Shown: positions 1 to 7,937, counted from the stretch's first letter. The stretch: 13,892 nt of DNA from Promethearchaeota archaeon (GCA_016839655.1 JAEOTW010000235.1:1-13892), one strand, 5' to 3'. The notes: a model not told the origin generated them from the letters alone. Made by a program: numbers and translations.

Positions 1-1053
1 ATAAAAGCATATTTAACCACGAATGTTTTAATCTATGATAGAGAACTACAAGATTTGGAACAACTTATTTTAGAAGCAAAAGATGCTAAAATTGATGCTA
101 TTATTGCTCATGATCTTGCTGCAATTAGAATAGCAAAACGAAATAATACAAAATTTCATATATCAACACAAGCCAATGTATCTAATATTGAATCTGCGAA
201 ATTTTATGAAGATTTTGGTGCTGAAAGGATAATATTGGCTAGGGAACTTTCGTTAGAACAGATAAAATTAATTAAACACCATCTTACAAAATCAAAAATA
301 GAATGTTTTGTTCACGGTTCAATGTGCACTTCAATTTCGGGGAGATGCTACTTCTCAGCTACAATCTGTGACTCTGAAGAAGACTCTGCTAATCGAGGAA
401 ACTGTGCTCAACCATGCAGACGAGAATGGAGAGTTATAGATGACCAGAATAATGAGTTCATCTATGATGGTCAGATGTTCTTGAACGCCAAGGATCTTTG
501 TATGATTGGATATATTCCAGAATTGATTAGCGCTAAAATAGATGCGTTTAAGATTGAAGGAAGAATGAAAGATTCGCTATATGTTAAAACTGTTATTGAA
601 TGCTATAAAGAAGCGCTAGATAGTTATTTTAATAGAACTTATACAATTGAAAAAATTAATATTTGGCTTGAAAGGTTAAAAAGAGTATTTAATCGTGGTT
701 TCCATACTGGTTTTTATTTTCACAGACCTACTATAGAGGATATTGAGTTAATGAAAAGAGGTAATGTCTCTCCTTATAAAAAACATTATATAGGAAAAAT
801 CCTCACATTTGATAAAAAAAGCAAATCTGCCAATGTTTTGCTTGAAAGCTTAGATATCCCGCTAAGTTTAGCTGATCAGATAATTATTGAAGGAACTTCA
901 ACGTATATGATTGAGACTATAAAGACTATGATCTATAAAGGAGAGAAAATACAAAGTATCTCGAGAAAGAGATATTCTGATCCAGTTAGATTCAATTTAC
1001 GGGTAAATAAAGAAGTTAGACCTAACGATAAAATTTATATCATTAAAAAATGA
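1..1053 (+). CDS. U32-family (TrhP/YegQ-like) Fe-S protein, 5'-truncated by the window edge
   Basis: The frame is open from base 1, so the true start lies upstream; 350 residues are visible. The family, once called collagenase-like peptidase U32, includes TrhP (prephenate-dependent hydroxylation of tRNA wobble uridine), RlhA (23S rRNA hydroxylation) and UbiU/UbiV. Visible hallmarks are a STQ motif after the early strands, an ARELSLEQI segment, FVHGSMC, SGRC, CAQPCR, NAKDLC and KIEGRMK. Cysteines 109, 116, 135 and 167 (counted from base 1) match the order and approximate spacing of the four [4Fe-4S] ligands known in the family; C123 and C139 are extra. A C-terminal beta domain of about 90 residues follows. 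Two oligo-T runs lie just after the stop, and the methyltransferase gene starts 42 bases downstream. An RNA-hydroxylation role is inferred from family; the exact substrate cannot be told. Confidence 0.9.
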   Translation: MKAYLTTNVLIYDRELQDLEQLILEAKDAKIDAIIAHDLAAIRIAKRNNTKFHISTQANVSNIESAKFYEDFGAERIILARELSLEQIKLIKHHLTKSKIECFVHGSMCTSISGRCYFSATICDSEEDSANRGNCAQPCRREWRVIDDQNNEFIYDGQMFLNAKDLCMIGYIPELISAKIDAFKIEGRMKDSLYVKTVIECYKEALDSYFNRTYTIEKINIWLERLKRVFNRGFHTGFYFHRPTIEDIELMKRGNVSPYKKHYIGKILTFDKKSKSANVLLESLDIPLSLADQIIIEGTSTYMIETIKTMIYKGEKIQSISRKRYSDPVRFNLRVNKEVRPNDKIYIIKK

Positions 1054-1075
1054 TTTTTTTATGTGAATTTTTTTT
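1054..1075 (+). terminator. Two oligo-T runs after the U32 gene
   Basis: A run of seven T (1054-1060) and one of eight T (1068-1075) directly follow the U32 stop codon. Oligo-T on the coding strand is the usual intrinsic termination signal in archaea. Termination may be partial, since the next gene starts 21 bases later with no obvious TATA box of its own. Confidence 0.45.
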
Positions 1076-1095
1076 GATTTGAAAAATATCGTATT

Positions 1096-1788
1096 ATGGT
1101 CTCAACATTACATATGCAGTTTGAACAAAAACGAAAGCGACTAGTGGAAAGTTTAACAGATAGAGGTATTTTAACTAAACCAGAAGTAATTAGGGCAATG
1201 TTAAATGTCCCTAGACATAAATTTGTACCAAAAGATGCTGAATCAAGCGCATATATGGATTCTCCTCTTTCAATAGGGTTAGGGCAAACTATTAGTGCCC
1301 CCCATATGAATGCAATGATGTGTGAATATTTAAAATTGAAAGAAGGAGATAAAGTTTTAGAAATTGGAACTGGTTCTGGTTACCATGCTGCTTTATGTGC
1401 GGAGATAGTCGCTCCAAAAGGTTCAGAAAACTCAGGTCACGTATTTACACTAGAGCGTCATGAAGAATTAGTAAAAAATGCTAGAAAAAGTCTTGAGTCT
1501 ACAGGGTTTGAAAAGGATGTTACTATTATCCATGGAGATGGTACATTAGGATACCCTGAAGAAGCCCCTTATGACAAAATATTAGTAACTGCTGCTTCAC
1601 CCTCGAAAATTCCTTTACCTTTACGAGATCAATTAAAAGAGGGTGGGATTCTTTGTATTCCAGCAGGATCAAAAAATTTCGGCCAAACTCTATATATTAT
1701 CAAAAAACATAAAGAAGAATATAAAACAAAAAAAATTACAGGAGTTCGTTTTGTCCCTCTTATAGGAAAATACGGATTTGAATCCTAA
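1096..1788 (+). CDS. pcm: Protein-L-isoaspartate O-methyltransferase
   Basis: This cytosolic repair enzyme uses SAM to methylate L-isoaspartyl residues in damaged proteins so they can return to normal aspartyl linkage. The 230 residues match the usual family length. Seen in order are the N-terminal helices with NVPRHKFVP (37-45), the family signature GQTISAPHM (63-71) with the active-site serine S67, SAM motif I LEIGTGSGYHAA (88-99), the acidic residue closing strand 2 (E120), and HGDGTLGYPEEAPYDKI for motif II. The ATG at 1096 is chosen because it gives the usual N-terminus; a second ATG lies six codons later. There is no clear Shine-Dalgarno sequence. It probably reads from the U32 promoter or a weak one between them. 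Pcm is widespread in archaea, so its presence says little about lineage. Confidence 0.95.
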   Translation: MVSTLHMQFEQKRKRLVESLTDRGILTKPEVIRAMLNVPRHKFVPKDAESSAYMDSPLSIGLGQTISAPHMNAMMCEYLKLKEGDKVLEIGTGSGYHAALCAEIVAPKGSENSGHVFTLERHEELVKNARKSLESTGFEKDVTIIHGDGTLGYPEEAPYDKILVTAASPSKIPLPLRDQLKEGGILCIPAGSKNFGQTLYIIKKHKEEYKTKKITGVRFVPLIGKYGFES

Positions 1789-1827
1789 AAGAAATTAATT
1801 ATGAAGTTTAACTCTTTAAGAAAAAGT

Positions 1828-1971
1828 CTATTTTTCAAGCTTTTTTCGAAGTTTTTCTTCCATTAGTTTTTGGCGGACATCCTTAACAAATTTATTGTTT
1901 TCGATGTTATTTTTCAGCGTTTCTTTGTTATAAGTCCAACCGTTTCGTTTTCCATTTCCATTAATTCCCAT
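1828..1971 (-). CDS. Small basic protein of 47 residues, unknown function
   Basis: I do not recognise this protein. It fills much of the 314-base gap between pcm and the GH57 gene. It begins at ATG (1969-1971) with MGINGNGKRNGW, continues with an Asn/Lys-rich stretch, and ends in a charged helix of the type EEKLRKKLEK before TAG. No membrane segment or cysteines are seen. A TATA-like box (2021-2036) stands about 57 bases upstream of the start, which would give a leader of roughly 30 nt. In-frame TTG codons upstream could extend it by a few residues. The helical charged tail and the promoter argue for a gene; the short length and low-complexity composition argue caution. Confidence 0.4.
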   Translation of the reverse strand: MGINGNGKRNGWTYNKETLKNNIENNKFVKDVRQKLMEEKLRKKLEK

Positions 1972-2020
1972 AAACGTCAAAACCAATGAGTATTTTTATG
2001 TTTCTTATTTTTATTAGGTC

Positions 2021-2036
2021 CTTAATATATTTAAAA
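2021..2036 (-). promoter_or_regulatory. TATA-box-like element upstream of the 47-codon ORF
   Basis: On the minus strand this reads TTTTAAATATATTAAG. Archaeal transcription usually starts about 25 bases downstream of the TATA centre, which would be near 2003 and give a leader of about 32 nt for the small ORF. AT-rich DNA makes chance matches common. Confidence 0.3.
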
Positions 2037-2102
2037 GTATATTATATCGACAAAATTCTTACGTTTATCTACAAATTTGTTAAAGATGCGTAAGTATAAA
2101 TA

Positions 2103-4277
2103 TTAAAAAGTTTTGAGTGTAAAATGAATTTCTAAGTTTTTATTAAGTTTAAAAATAGGAACAACACATATTCCTTGATAAATTTCTTTATATCCCTGTT
2201 CTGTATAAGTGTATGCAATAATTGGAAATTTATTAATTTTAATTACATCAGTTTTACTGGATATATCAATTTCGAAGTTAAGATCATAAGATTCATCATA
2301 TGCTTTAAAACTAGAACCAATATATTCAAACGGTTCTAACAAATCTTTTTCATTATTACTCATAATTTCTATTTGTTCACTACTCCATTGGAACTTGTTC
2401 GTATCACCATTGAAGAAAAAAGGAAAATCGACAGCTAAATTTAGATTTTTAACAATTCGACCCAACAATTCTTCCTGTTCAGGCTTTTCAATAAAATTAA
2501 TTCTTAGGGAAACTTTGATTTCATTTTCTTCTACACGAATATCTTTAGTTATTCGAACTGGATTCCTATCATCAGAATTCGTATCTTTAATACTTCCCAT
2601 TCTCTCCATTTCGATGATTGCTATCTTTCCATCTTTTTCAGTACTAGTGACTCTGAAATTCCCATCAACAAAATCTCCAAATTCATAATATTGATCGGAA
2701 TGGAGTTGTTGAAGTGATACATCATCATGTAAAAATCTAAGCCTTAATAGACTTCTTCTGAACCTATCTACTAAAACTTCCTTTGTAGTAAGTTTTTTAC
2801 TTTCATGATAAGCTTCTGGCCACCGGGTCATAGTATTTAATAAATTATAGGATTTAGGTTTGTAGTCTAACTCAAAAATAGTCCCACCATCACTTGGATT
2901 AATGTACACATTAATTAAATCAGATTCAATTAAATACTCTGTTTTACTATCTTTAAATAAATCAATTGGAGTTATGTAAATATAATTTTTAAGTTTTTGA
3001 TTAATTAAAATGTATATTTCATCAATTATTTTCTCGGCATTTATTAAATGTGCATAATTTGAAAATCTTAAAAACTGTAAATAAACTCCTCCGAATAATC
3101 CATGCCAATAGCAATCATTGCATTGAGCTTTATAGATCTGATCCCATGCTTCGGCTATTTTTTTTAAGATTACAGAGGTTAATTGTTCATTTTGAACTTT
3201 TAATAAGTTTTCTTCAACACTAATAAGTTTATTTCTTATATGAAGCATCTTCTTATGCATGTTATTAGACTCTGGATATTTTACTAAGAAATATCTCCAA
3301 AACCCTCCACGAATGAACTGATATGTTTCCTTCCTTTCTTCATCTTCTCTTAACGATTTTTGGATCTTTTTAAAGTTTTTTCGAATTTCTGTAGGTAATA
3401 CCCATTCTTCCATTTTGTCATAACTCGCAGTTGGAAGATATACCAAACCTTTTGCCGGAAATTTATTTATATACTCAAAAAGAGTTAATGTTTTTATCCA
3501 AGTGTTATTTCTGATTTGCTCTAAAAATGCTGGAATAAAAGGTTTACCTCCATCTCCTTCTTGATGTCCCTGACCCTCCACATAGCAAATTTGATGTGTT
3601 GTTCCCCATACTCCCATTTTTTCCGCATCAGACATTAGAACTGCAACCCTATCACCTTTTTCATCTGCAATCTTTTTCAGATAGTCAATTGACATGTATG
3701 TGGGCTTCCAGGGGATTAAATACCTCACATATTCATTAATAGGAAATATTCTTAATGTTTTCCCTTCATCTTCAGTAATATAGGAATATAAAGTACCTTC
3801 TTCAGTAATTCCAGTAGATCTAAAATGATTATCATCAACTAGAACATATTTTAACCCTGCATCATTCAAGAAAGAAGGATAATCTGGTTCCCATACTCTT
3901 TCTGATAACCAAGCACCACTAACTTCTAATCCAAATTCCTCTCTAATCATATCAGCTAATTTTTTCATTTGAGCTATTTTATCTCGATAAGGGATTATTG
4001 CAAAAATTGGTTCATAATAACCTCCACCAATAATTTCAATCTGGTCTCGTTTTGCCATTATTTTAATCTTCTCTACAAAATCAGGTTTATTATTTAAAAA
4101 CCATTCCAATAAATTACCAGAAAAATGAAGTGTAATTTTAATATCTTTAAATTTGAAAAGATTATTAATAAGGGGGTCGTATGACTTTTTATAAACATCC
4201 TCAATTACCCAAGGAAAGTTTCCAACTGGTTGGTGAAAGTGAAAGACAATAGGGAGATTTATATTCCTTTCAGTCAT
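2103..4277 (-). CDS. GH57 4-alpha-glucanotransferase / alpha-amylase
   Basis: This cytosolic enzyme acts on alpha-1,4-glucans such as glycogen, starch or maltodextrin by cleavage or glucan transfer with retention. All five GH57 regions are visible: HFHQP (13-17), GGGYYEP (84-90), WLSERVWEP (123-131) with predicted nucleophile E126, MSDAEK (215-220) with predicted acid/base D217, and PTASYDKMEEW (282-292). The catalytic barrel is followed by a helical middle domain containing CNDCYWHGLFGG (the DUF1925-type segment) and a C-terminal beta-sandwich of DUF1926 type. That architecture and 724-residue length match Thermococcus-type 4-alpha-glucanotransferases rather than branching enzymes. No signal peptide is present. 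It is divergent from the maltokinase-like gene, sharing a 99-bp promoter region, which supports joint control of glucan metabolism. Transferase versus amylase activity cannot be settled from sequence alone. Confidence 0.95.
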   Translation of the reverse strand: MTERNINLPIVFHFHQPVGNFPWVIEDVYKKSYDPLINNLFKFKDIKITLHFSGNLLEWFLNNKPDFVEKIKIMAKRDQIEIIGGGYYEPIFAIIPYRDKIAQMKKLADMIREEFGLEVSGAWLSERVWEPDYPSFLNDAGLKYVLVDDNHFRSTGITEEGTLYSYITEDEGKTLRIFPINEYVRYLIPWKPTYMSIDYLKKIADEKGDRVAVLMSDAEKMGVWGTTHQICYVEGQGHQEGDGGKPFIPAFLEQIRNNTWIKTLTLFEYINKFPAKGLVYLPTASYDKMEEWVLPTEIRKNFKKIQKSLREDEERKETYQFIRGGFWRYFLVKYPESNNMHKKMLHIRNKLISVEENLLKVQNEQLTSVILKKIAEAWDQIYKAQCNDCYWHGLFGGVYLQFLRFSNYAHLINAEKIIDEIYILINQKLKNYIYITPIDLFKDSKTEYLIESDLINVYINPSDGGTIFELDYKPKSYNLLNTMTRWPEAYHESKKLTTKEVLVDRFRRSLLRLRFLHDDVSLQQLHSDQYYEFGDFVDGNFRVTSTEKDGKIAIIEMERMGSIKDTNSDDRNPVRITKDIRVEENEIKVSLRINFIEKPEQEELLGRIVKNLNLAVDFPFFFNGDTNKFQWSSEQIEIMSNNEKDLLEPFEYIGSSFKAYDESYDLNFEIDISSKTDVIKINKFPIIAYTYTEQGYKEIYQGICVVPIFKLNKNLEIHFTLKTF

Positions 4278-4376
4278 TTTTATGCATATTCTTTGTATGT
4301 TTTAAATATATGTAAAAATTTTTACCTATAAAAGATAACTAATTATATTACTTAAAATTGAAAATTATTGGGTTTT
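4278..4376. promoter_or_regulatory. Divergent promoter region between GH57 and maltokinase-like genes
   Basis: For the minus-strand GH57 gene, TATATTTAAAA (4300-4310 on the minus strand) is centred about 28 bases from the ATG, so the transcript is probably leaderless or nearly so. For the plus-strand kinase, AATTATATTA (4341-4350) lies about 30 bases before the ATG at 4377, giving a similarly short leader. Neither gene has a Shine-Dalgarno motif. I see no convincing operator. Confidence 0.5.
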
Positions 4377-6098
4377 ATGATAAATTATTTTGATAAAAAT
4401 GTGATTCAAGGAGTATGTAATTCAAATGAGTTCAAAGGTTGGCTTCTTTCAAGAAGATGGTTTGGAGATAAATCCAGTTTATCAAATTTAGATTTTAACA
4501 TTCAAATGGATTATTTTGAAATAATTGCGGAAAGAATTTTTCTAACAATTATTGAAGTATATACTCAAGATTATTCCAAATCTTATTTTCTCCCTTTAAT
4601 TTATTATGAAAAAGTTGAGGATATGTTATATTCAAGTGAAAAAACACATTCAAATATATTGAAACTTACTGAAAACACATTTAGTAAAAAATTAGCAATA
4701 ACCATCGAAAATAAACAGCGAGTGTTCACGCTTAATCTATTAGAGGCAGAATTCTGCCTATATTTCTGGAAGAAAATGCTATTTGATGCTACTATTTCTG
4801 AAGAGTTTCCTTCCTTAAATTTAGAATTAACGCTTTATACTAAACAATTTGAGGATGAAATAAACATGAGAAAAGTACAGAATTTAATTGAAGCAGGGAT
4901 CTACACTGATCGATATGAACTTTCAATTAGCCAATTAGGAGAAGGAAATACTACTAATGTTATATTTTCATTAAATTTAGTTAATAAAAGAGATCGAGAC
5001 CAAAAGCTTATCTCTTATGTTTTAAAATCTTATAAAAACTATTCTGAAAGCCTAGAGCCCTCAGTTTTGTTTGTATTAGTAAAAAACAAGTTTCCAAATA
5101 CTCCAAAAATATATGGAACAATTAAAGTAAAGGATAAAGAAACTATCGGAATAATTGAAAACGTTCCCAATTTAGGAAATCTAGGTGAAATATACTGGAA
5201 TGAACTCAATAATATGATTAATGAAGGTTTCAAAAATATTGATGACGACTATTCCATATTTGATGAAAAGAATAATGTTTCTCAATTAATTAAAGAGAAG
5301 TGTATTGAAACCTTAATAGTATCGAAAGAAATAAGTAACTACATTAGAAATTTGCATAAATGTTTAATTCTTCCTGAAATCGAAAATTTTTCATCGGAAT
5401 CTGTGAGAAGTAAAGATTTTCTTAATGATTATACGGAAAGATTAAATTCAATGATCTCGGAATTGTTAACTAAGATGAATGAACAACCAGAAGGTGCTTT
5501 CTTTAATTTACCAAAAGTAAGTTCAATTCTTATTGATATTAAAGATATTATTAAAAGATATCATTCAGAATTTGAAAAACCAGTGATTGTTATTCAACCA
5601 GTACACCAAGACCTTCATATGGAACAAATCTTATATAGTAAGGTTAACGATCAATATAATTTTTATTTCATAGATTTTGAGGGTGATCCCCAACTTTCTT
5701 TAAAAGAAAAACGAGGAAAATTCCCAATCGAGAAAGATTTAGCTACATTTCTAAGAGCTTTAAGTTATATCAAATTTAATACTTTACTTAAATTTATAGA
5801 ACAAAATATAATTCGAAAAGATAAATATGAAGTACCAGAAGAAATTCTATATAATCTTTACTTTAGAAGAGCTGCGAAACCATTAAATAAAATACTTGAT
5901 GTTGTTCTTAACATTCTTAATATTTGGGAATCAAAATTAATAAGTAGAATATTAAAAGATCTAGATGTAGATTATACATTAATCACATACTTCTATATCG
6001 AAAAGGCTTTGTATGAATTGCGTTATGAAATTTTATTCAGGCCCAATAAAACAATTGTTCCGATTCTGGGATTAAAAGAAATTGTAGACAAAAGATAA
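4377..6098 (+). CDS. Maltokinase-like sugar kinase (aminoglycoside-phosphotransferase fold)
   Basis: The predicted reaction is ATP-dependent phosphorylation of maltose, or a related sugar, at C1. An N-terminal cap domain opens with WLLSRRWFGDK (22-32), the signature of maltokinases and of the kinase domain fused to trehalose synthase. The N-lobe shows GEGNTTNVIF and a likely ATP-binding lysine in VLKSYK (K217), followed by FPNTPKIYG. The C-lobe has the catalytic loop HQDLHMEQ (410-417; D412) and the metal-binding IDFEGDP (432-438; D433), then EKDLATFLRAL. At 573 residues it is over 100 longer than typical maltokinases. The ATG at 4377 is preferred; an in-frame TTG at 4368 would add three residues. 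It is divergent from the GH57 gene. Glucosamine kinase, a close relative, is an alternative. No GlgE or trehalose synthase gene lies in the window. Confidence 0.85.
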   Translation: MINYFDKNVIQGVCNSNEFKGWLLSRRWFGDKSSLSNLDFNIQMDYFEIIAERIFLTIIEVYTQDYSKSYFLPLIYYEKVEDMLYSSEKTHSNILKLTENTFSKKLAITIENKQRVFTLNLLEAEFCLYFWKKMLFDATISEEFPSLNLELTLYTKQFEDEINMRKVQNLIEAGIYTDRYELSISQLGEGNTTNVIFSLNLVNKRDRDQKLISYVLKSYKNYSESLEPSVLFVLVKNKFPNTPKIYGTIKVKDKETIGIIENVPNLGNLGEIYWNELNNMINEGFKNIDDDYSIFDEKNNVSQLIKEKCIETLIVSKEISNYIRNLHKCLILPEIENFSSESVRSKDFLNDYTERLNSMISELLTKMNEQPEGAFFNLPKVSSILIDIKDIIKRYHSEFEKPVIVIQPVHQDLHMEQILYSKVNDQYNFYFIDFEGDPQLSLKEKRGKFPIEKDLATFLRALSYIKFNTLLKFIEQNIIRKDKYEVPEEILYNLYFRRAAKPLNKILDVVLNILNIWESKLISRILKDLDVDYTLITYFYIEKALYELRYEILFRPNKTIVPILGLKEIVDKR

Positions 6099-6105
6099 TT
6101 ATTAA

Positions 6106-6114
6106 TTTTTTTTT
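6106..6114 (+). terminator. Oligo-T run after the maltokinase-like gene
   Basis: Nine consecutive T lie eight bases after the TAA stop, within the 14-base gap to the convergent ribbon-helix-helix gene and running two bases into it. This fits an archaeal intrinsic terminator for the plus-strand transcript. Confidence 0.5.
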
Positions 6115-6778
6115 ATTCACTCTCCTCTTCAGGTATTTTAGCAAATTCAAAAGAAAAATGAGAGGATGATCTTTCGATTGGTTGGACTTTGTTATAATAT
6201 GCAGTTCTAATTTTGCTTTGAGTTTCGATCTTTGACCATACCCAATCAATATTAAAATCTGGAGTTTGATTATGTATTCGCCAAATGAAAGCTTCAACAA
6301 ATTTTTGTGGTCCGAATTTCTTATCAACTAATATATAATTTTCGTCATCAATGAATTTTGTAAATAATCCAAGACTGTCACAAAAGTCTAATTTAAAGTT
6401 AATATCATCCAATCTTCCATTAATTCTCGCGATATCATTAATAAAATTAGCTAGTTTATCTCCTAAGTTTATTTGTTCTTCTTCAGATTGATGTTCAACT
6501 AATTTTCTTAAATAACTTCTTTTTATGATCATAAGATCTCGGTCATTTAATGATTTTATTGAGCTTTTTTGCCTAATAATGAATCTAGACATTTCTAAAT
6601 AGTTTCTAATTAAATCTGCTTTAGAAATACCTAATTTTCCTCGAATCTTGTCGATATTATAGTTTAATTCTTCATCAATTCTAACTGTTATTACGTTTGT
6701 GGAATTTTTTAATTTTTTTCGCCTGTCTGAAATAGATTTTTTTGATGCAGAAGATGATTGATGAGGATTTCGACTCAT
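6113..6778 (-). CDS. Ribbon-helix-helix protein with uncharacterised C-terminal domain
   Basis: After a basic, Ser/Lys-rich tail of about 27 residues, residues 28-67 look like a ribbon-helix-helix (CopG/MetJ-type) DNA-binding unit: the strand NVITVRIDEE, a first helix, then GISKADLIRNYLEMS as the turn and second helix. The remaining 150 residues are mostly helical and end in an acidic EEESE tail; I do not recognise a family there. Tryptophans at 166, 179 and 181 and the single C133 offer no cofactor motif. RHH proteins act as dimers on short palindromes, so a transcription-regulator or plasmid-style partition role is possible. It stands alone, convergent with the kinase, with a long upstream gap that could hold its operator. 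No toxin partner is adjacent. The DNA-binding assignment is fairly sure; the role is not. Confidence 0.75.
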   Translation of the reverse strand: MSRNPHQSSSASKKSISDRRKKLKNSTNVITVRIDEELNYNIDKIRGKLGISKADLIRNYLEMSRFIIRQKSSIKSLNDRDLMIIKRSYLRKLVEHQSEEEQINLGDKLANFINDIARINGRLDDINFKLDFCDSLGLFTKFIDDENYILVDKKFGPQKFVEAFIWRIHNQTPDFNIDWVWSKIETQSKIRTAYYNKVQPIERSSSHFSFEFAKIPEEESE

Positions 6779-7216
6779 TTATTAAACCTTAATATATTTT
6801 TATTTGTAATAGTTGTATTATGTTGATAGTATATGTAACTTAAGTAACCCATAGATATAAATGATTGTGTTTTACATTTCATGTCAAAAAATATGTGATA
6901 TTAAATATACTATTAAGATATATAATGTTAGATTATTATTTGACTACCTTTAATCTTAAAAAATATAATTCAAAAAGCATATAATCATCAGTTTTCTAGC
7001 TATTATTCAATTTTAAGTAAGAATTATGGCTCATCTTAAATTTTAATATAGAGTAGATATTAAGAAACATGCATAAAATGAATCATTTGTATTTTAAAGC
7101 TCTTGTAGGTAATTTATTAAAGATATTTATTAATTAATGATTTTAGTTAAGTACAAAAAAACATTATAAAAATATTAAAAAAATCAAGATTTTAACTAAA
7201 TGGGATTTTTCTGGTA

Positions 7217-7249
7217 TTTTTAATATATTTTCGAATAATTTTTAATATA
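7217..7249. repeat. Direct repeat of TTTTTAATATA, 22-bp period
   Basis: Two identical 11-base copies begin exactly 22 bases apart, about two helical turns. They could be paired protein-binding sites or tandem TATA-like boxes. Such AT-only repeats arise easily by chance here. Confidence 0.3.
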
Positions 7250-7507
7250 AATAAGAGATATATTATAAATAACCAATGTTTACAAATTAAGCTCATATTG
7301 GATAAATCTCATATAAAAAAATCCAAGATCTATAAAACGGAATAAGATTATGAGTTAAAGCACTTTTGAAAATTCTGGTTTTATTAGAAGAACACTTCAT
7401 TAAATAAACAATTCTAAAAATAAAAACAAGTTATATCATTTTTTAATGTCAATTGTAACTATTGTAAATATAAGTATAATGGAATTACAAAAATTACACA
7501 GAATAAG

Positions 7508-7516
7508 TATATATAT
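7508..7516 (+). promoter_or_regulatory. TATA box of the ArsR-type gene
   Basis: TATATATAT is centred 69 bases before the ATG. The expected start of transcription is near 7538, leaving a leader of about 40 nt. It sits directly upstream of the inverted repeat at 7528-7545. Confidence 0.45.
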
Positions 7517-7527
7517 CGTCAAAAATA

Positions 7528-7545
7528 TTGATTTAGTGTAATCAA
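7528..7545. promoter_or_regulatory. Candidate operator: inverted repeat TTGATT-N6-AATCAA
   Basis: The perfect six-base arms are separated by six bases and lie over the predicted transcription start of the ArsR-type gene. ArsR-family repressors bind imperfect palindromes of this scale over their own promoters, so autoregulation is plausible. The assignment is inferred from position only. Confidence 0.35.
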
Positions 7546-7580
7546 CCATACAAAAACTATTAAGGGTTGGATAAATAGTT

Positions 7581-7904
7581 ATGGAAATTTCACAAACCGG
7601 AATTTTGGAAGTCAATCTACAAAATAAATCTGAATCTATATCTATAGAGTCAGATGATCAGATTGAGAAAATTGTTAAAGCTTTATCTTCAAGAACAAGA
7701 CGCCAAATCCTGCATCACATTCAAGAAGAACCTATGGATGTTTCTAATATTGCAGCTAGTCTAGTCATGACAGAAGCAAATATTTCTGCTCAAGTTAAAA
7801 AACTTCAGGAGGCTGGTTTAATCATATGTGATTATGCCTCTGGTGATCATGGTGTCAGGAAAATAAGCCGGTTGAGGTTCAACAAACTAGTTATAAAGTT
7901 TTGA
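7581..7904 (+). CDS. ArsR-type winged helix-turn-helix transcription regulator
   Basis: This is a 107-residue dimeric DNA-binding protein. After an N-terminal extension of about 25 residues comes the ArsR-like helix IVKALSSRTRRQILHHI (31-47), then the helix-turn-helix at about 52-78 (VSNIAASLVMTEANISAQVKK) and the wing (80-97), ending in GVRKISRLRFNKLVIKF, a tail pattern common in archaeal ArsR-like regulators. Only one cysteine (C83) is present and there is no metal-binding CxC, so metal sensing is unlikely. Its transcript has a TATA box at 7508 and a palindrome over the predicted start site. It converges on the radical SAM gene with a 33-base gap, so it is not co-transcribed with it. The target genes are unknown. 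Confidence 0.85.
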   Translation: MEISQTGILEVNLQNKSESISIESDDQIEKIVKALSSRTRRQILHHIQEEPMDVSNIAASLVMTEANISAQVKKLQEAGLIICDYASGDHGVRKISRLRFNKLVIKF

Positions 7905-7937
7905 TACAAAAAATTCATTAAAAGCGTTTATAACTCA

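Larger units (their letters stand above)
6779..7580. other. Long AT-rich intergenic region, 800 bases, no gene supported
   Basis: This gap separates two divergent regulators, the RHH gene (-) and the ArsR gene (+). Stops are frequent in every frame and no open frame resembles a protein; the longest inspected ATG frame (from 7078) has 19 codons. No tRNA-like fold or C/D-box pair was seen. Visible elements are two direct copies of TTTTTAATATA (7217-7227 and 7239-7249), an inverted pair TTTAGTTAA / TTAACTAAA (7142-7150 and 7192-7200), and the ArsR promoter at the right end. An unstructured ncRNA or long leader cannot be excluded. Confidence 0.6.

Noticed and set aside
2395..2688. 97-codon plus-strand open frame
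   Set aside because: It lies fully antisense inside the GH57 C-terminal domain, has low-complexity Ser/Ile/Leu composition and no family resemblance.
5039..5233. 64-codon minus-strand open frame
   Set aside because: It is antisense to the conserved N-lobe of the kinase, with no support of its own.
6037..6327. 96-codon minus-strand open frame
   Set aside because: It overlaps the 3' ends of both the kinase and the ribbon-helix-helix genes in another frame, and its sequence is not protein-like.
6961..7000. Possible C/D-box guide RNA (CTGATGA-like string on the minus strand)
   Set aside because: No matching D box or C'/D' pair lies at a suitable distance.
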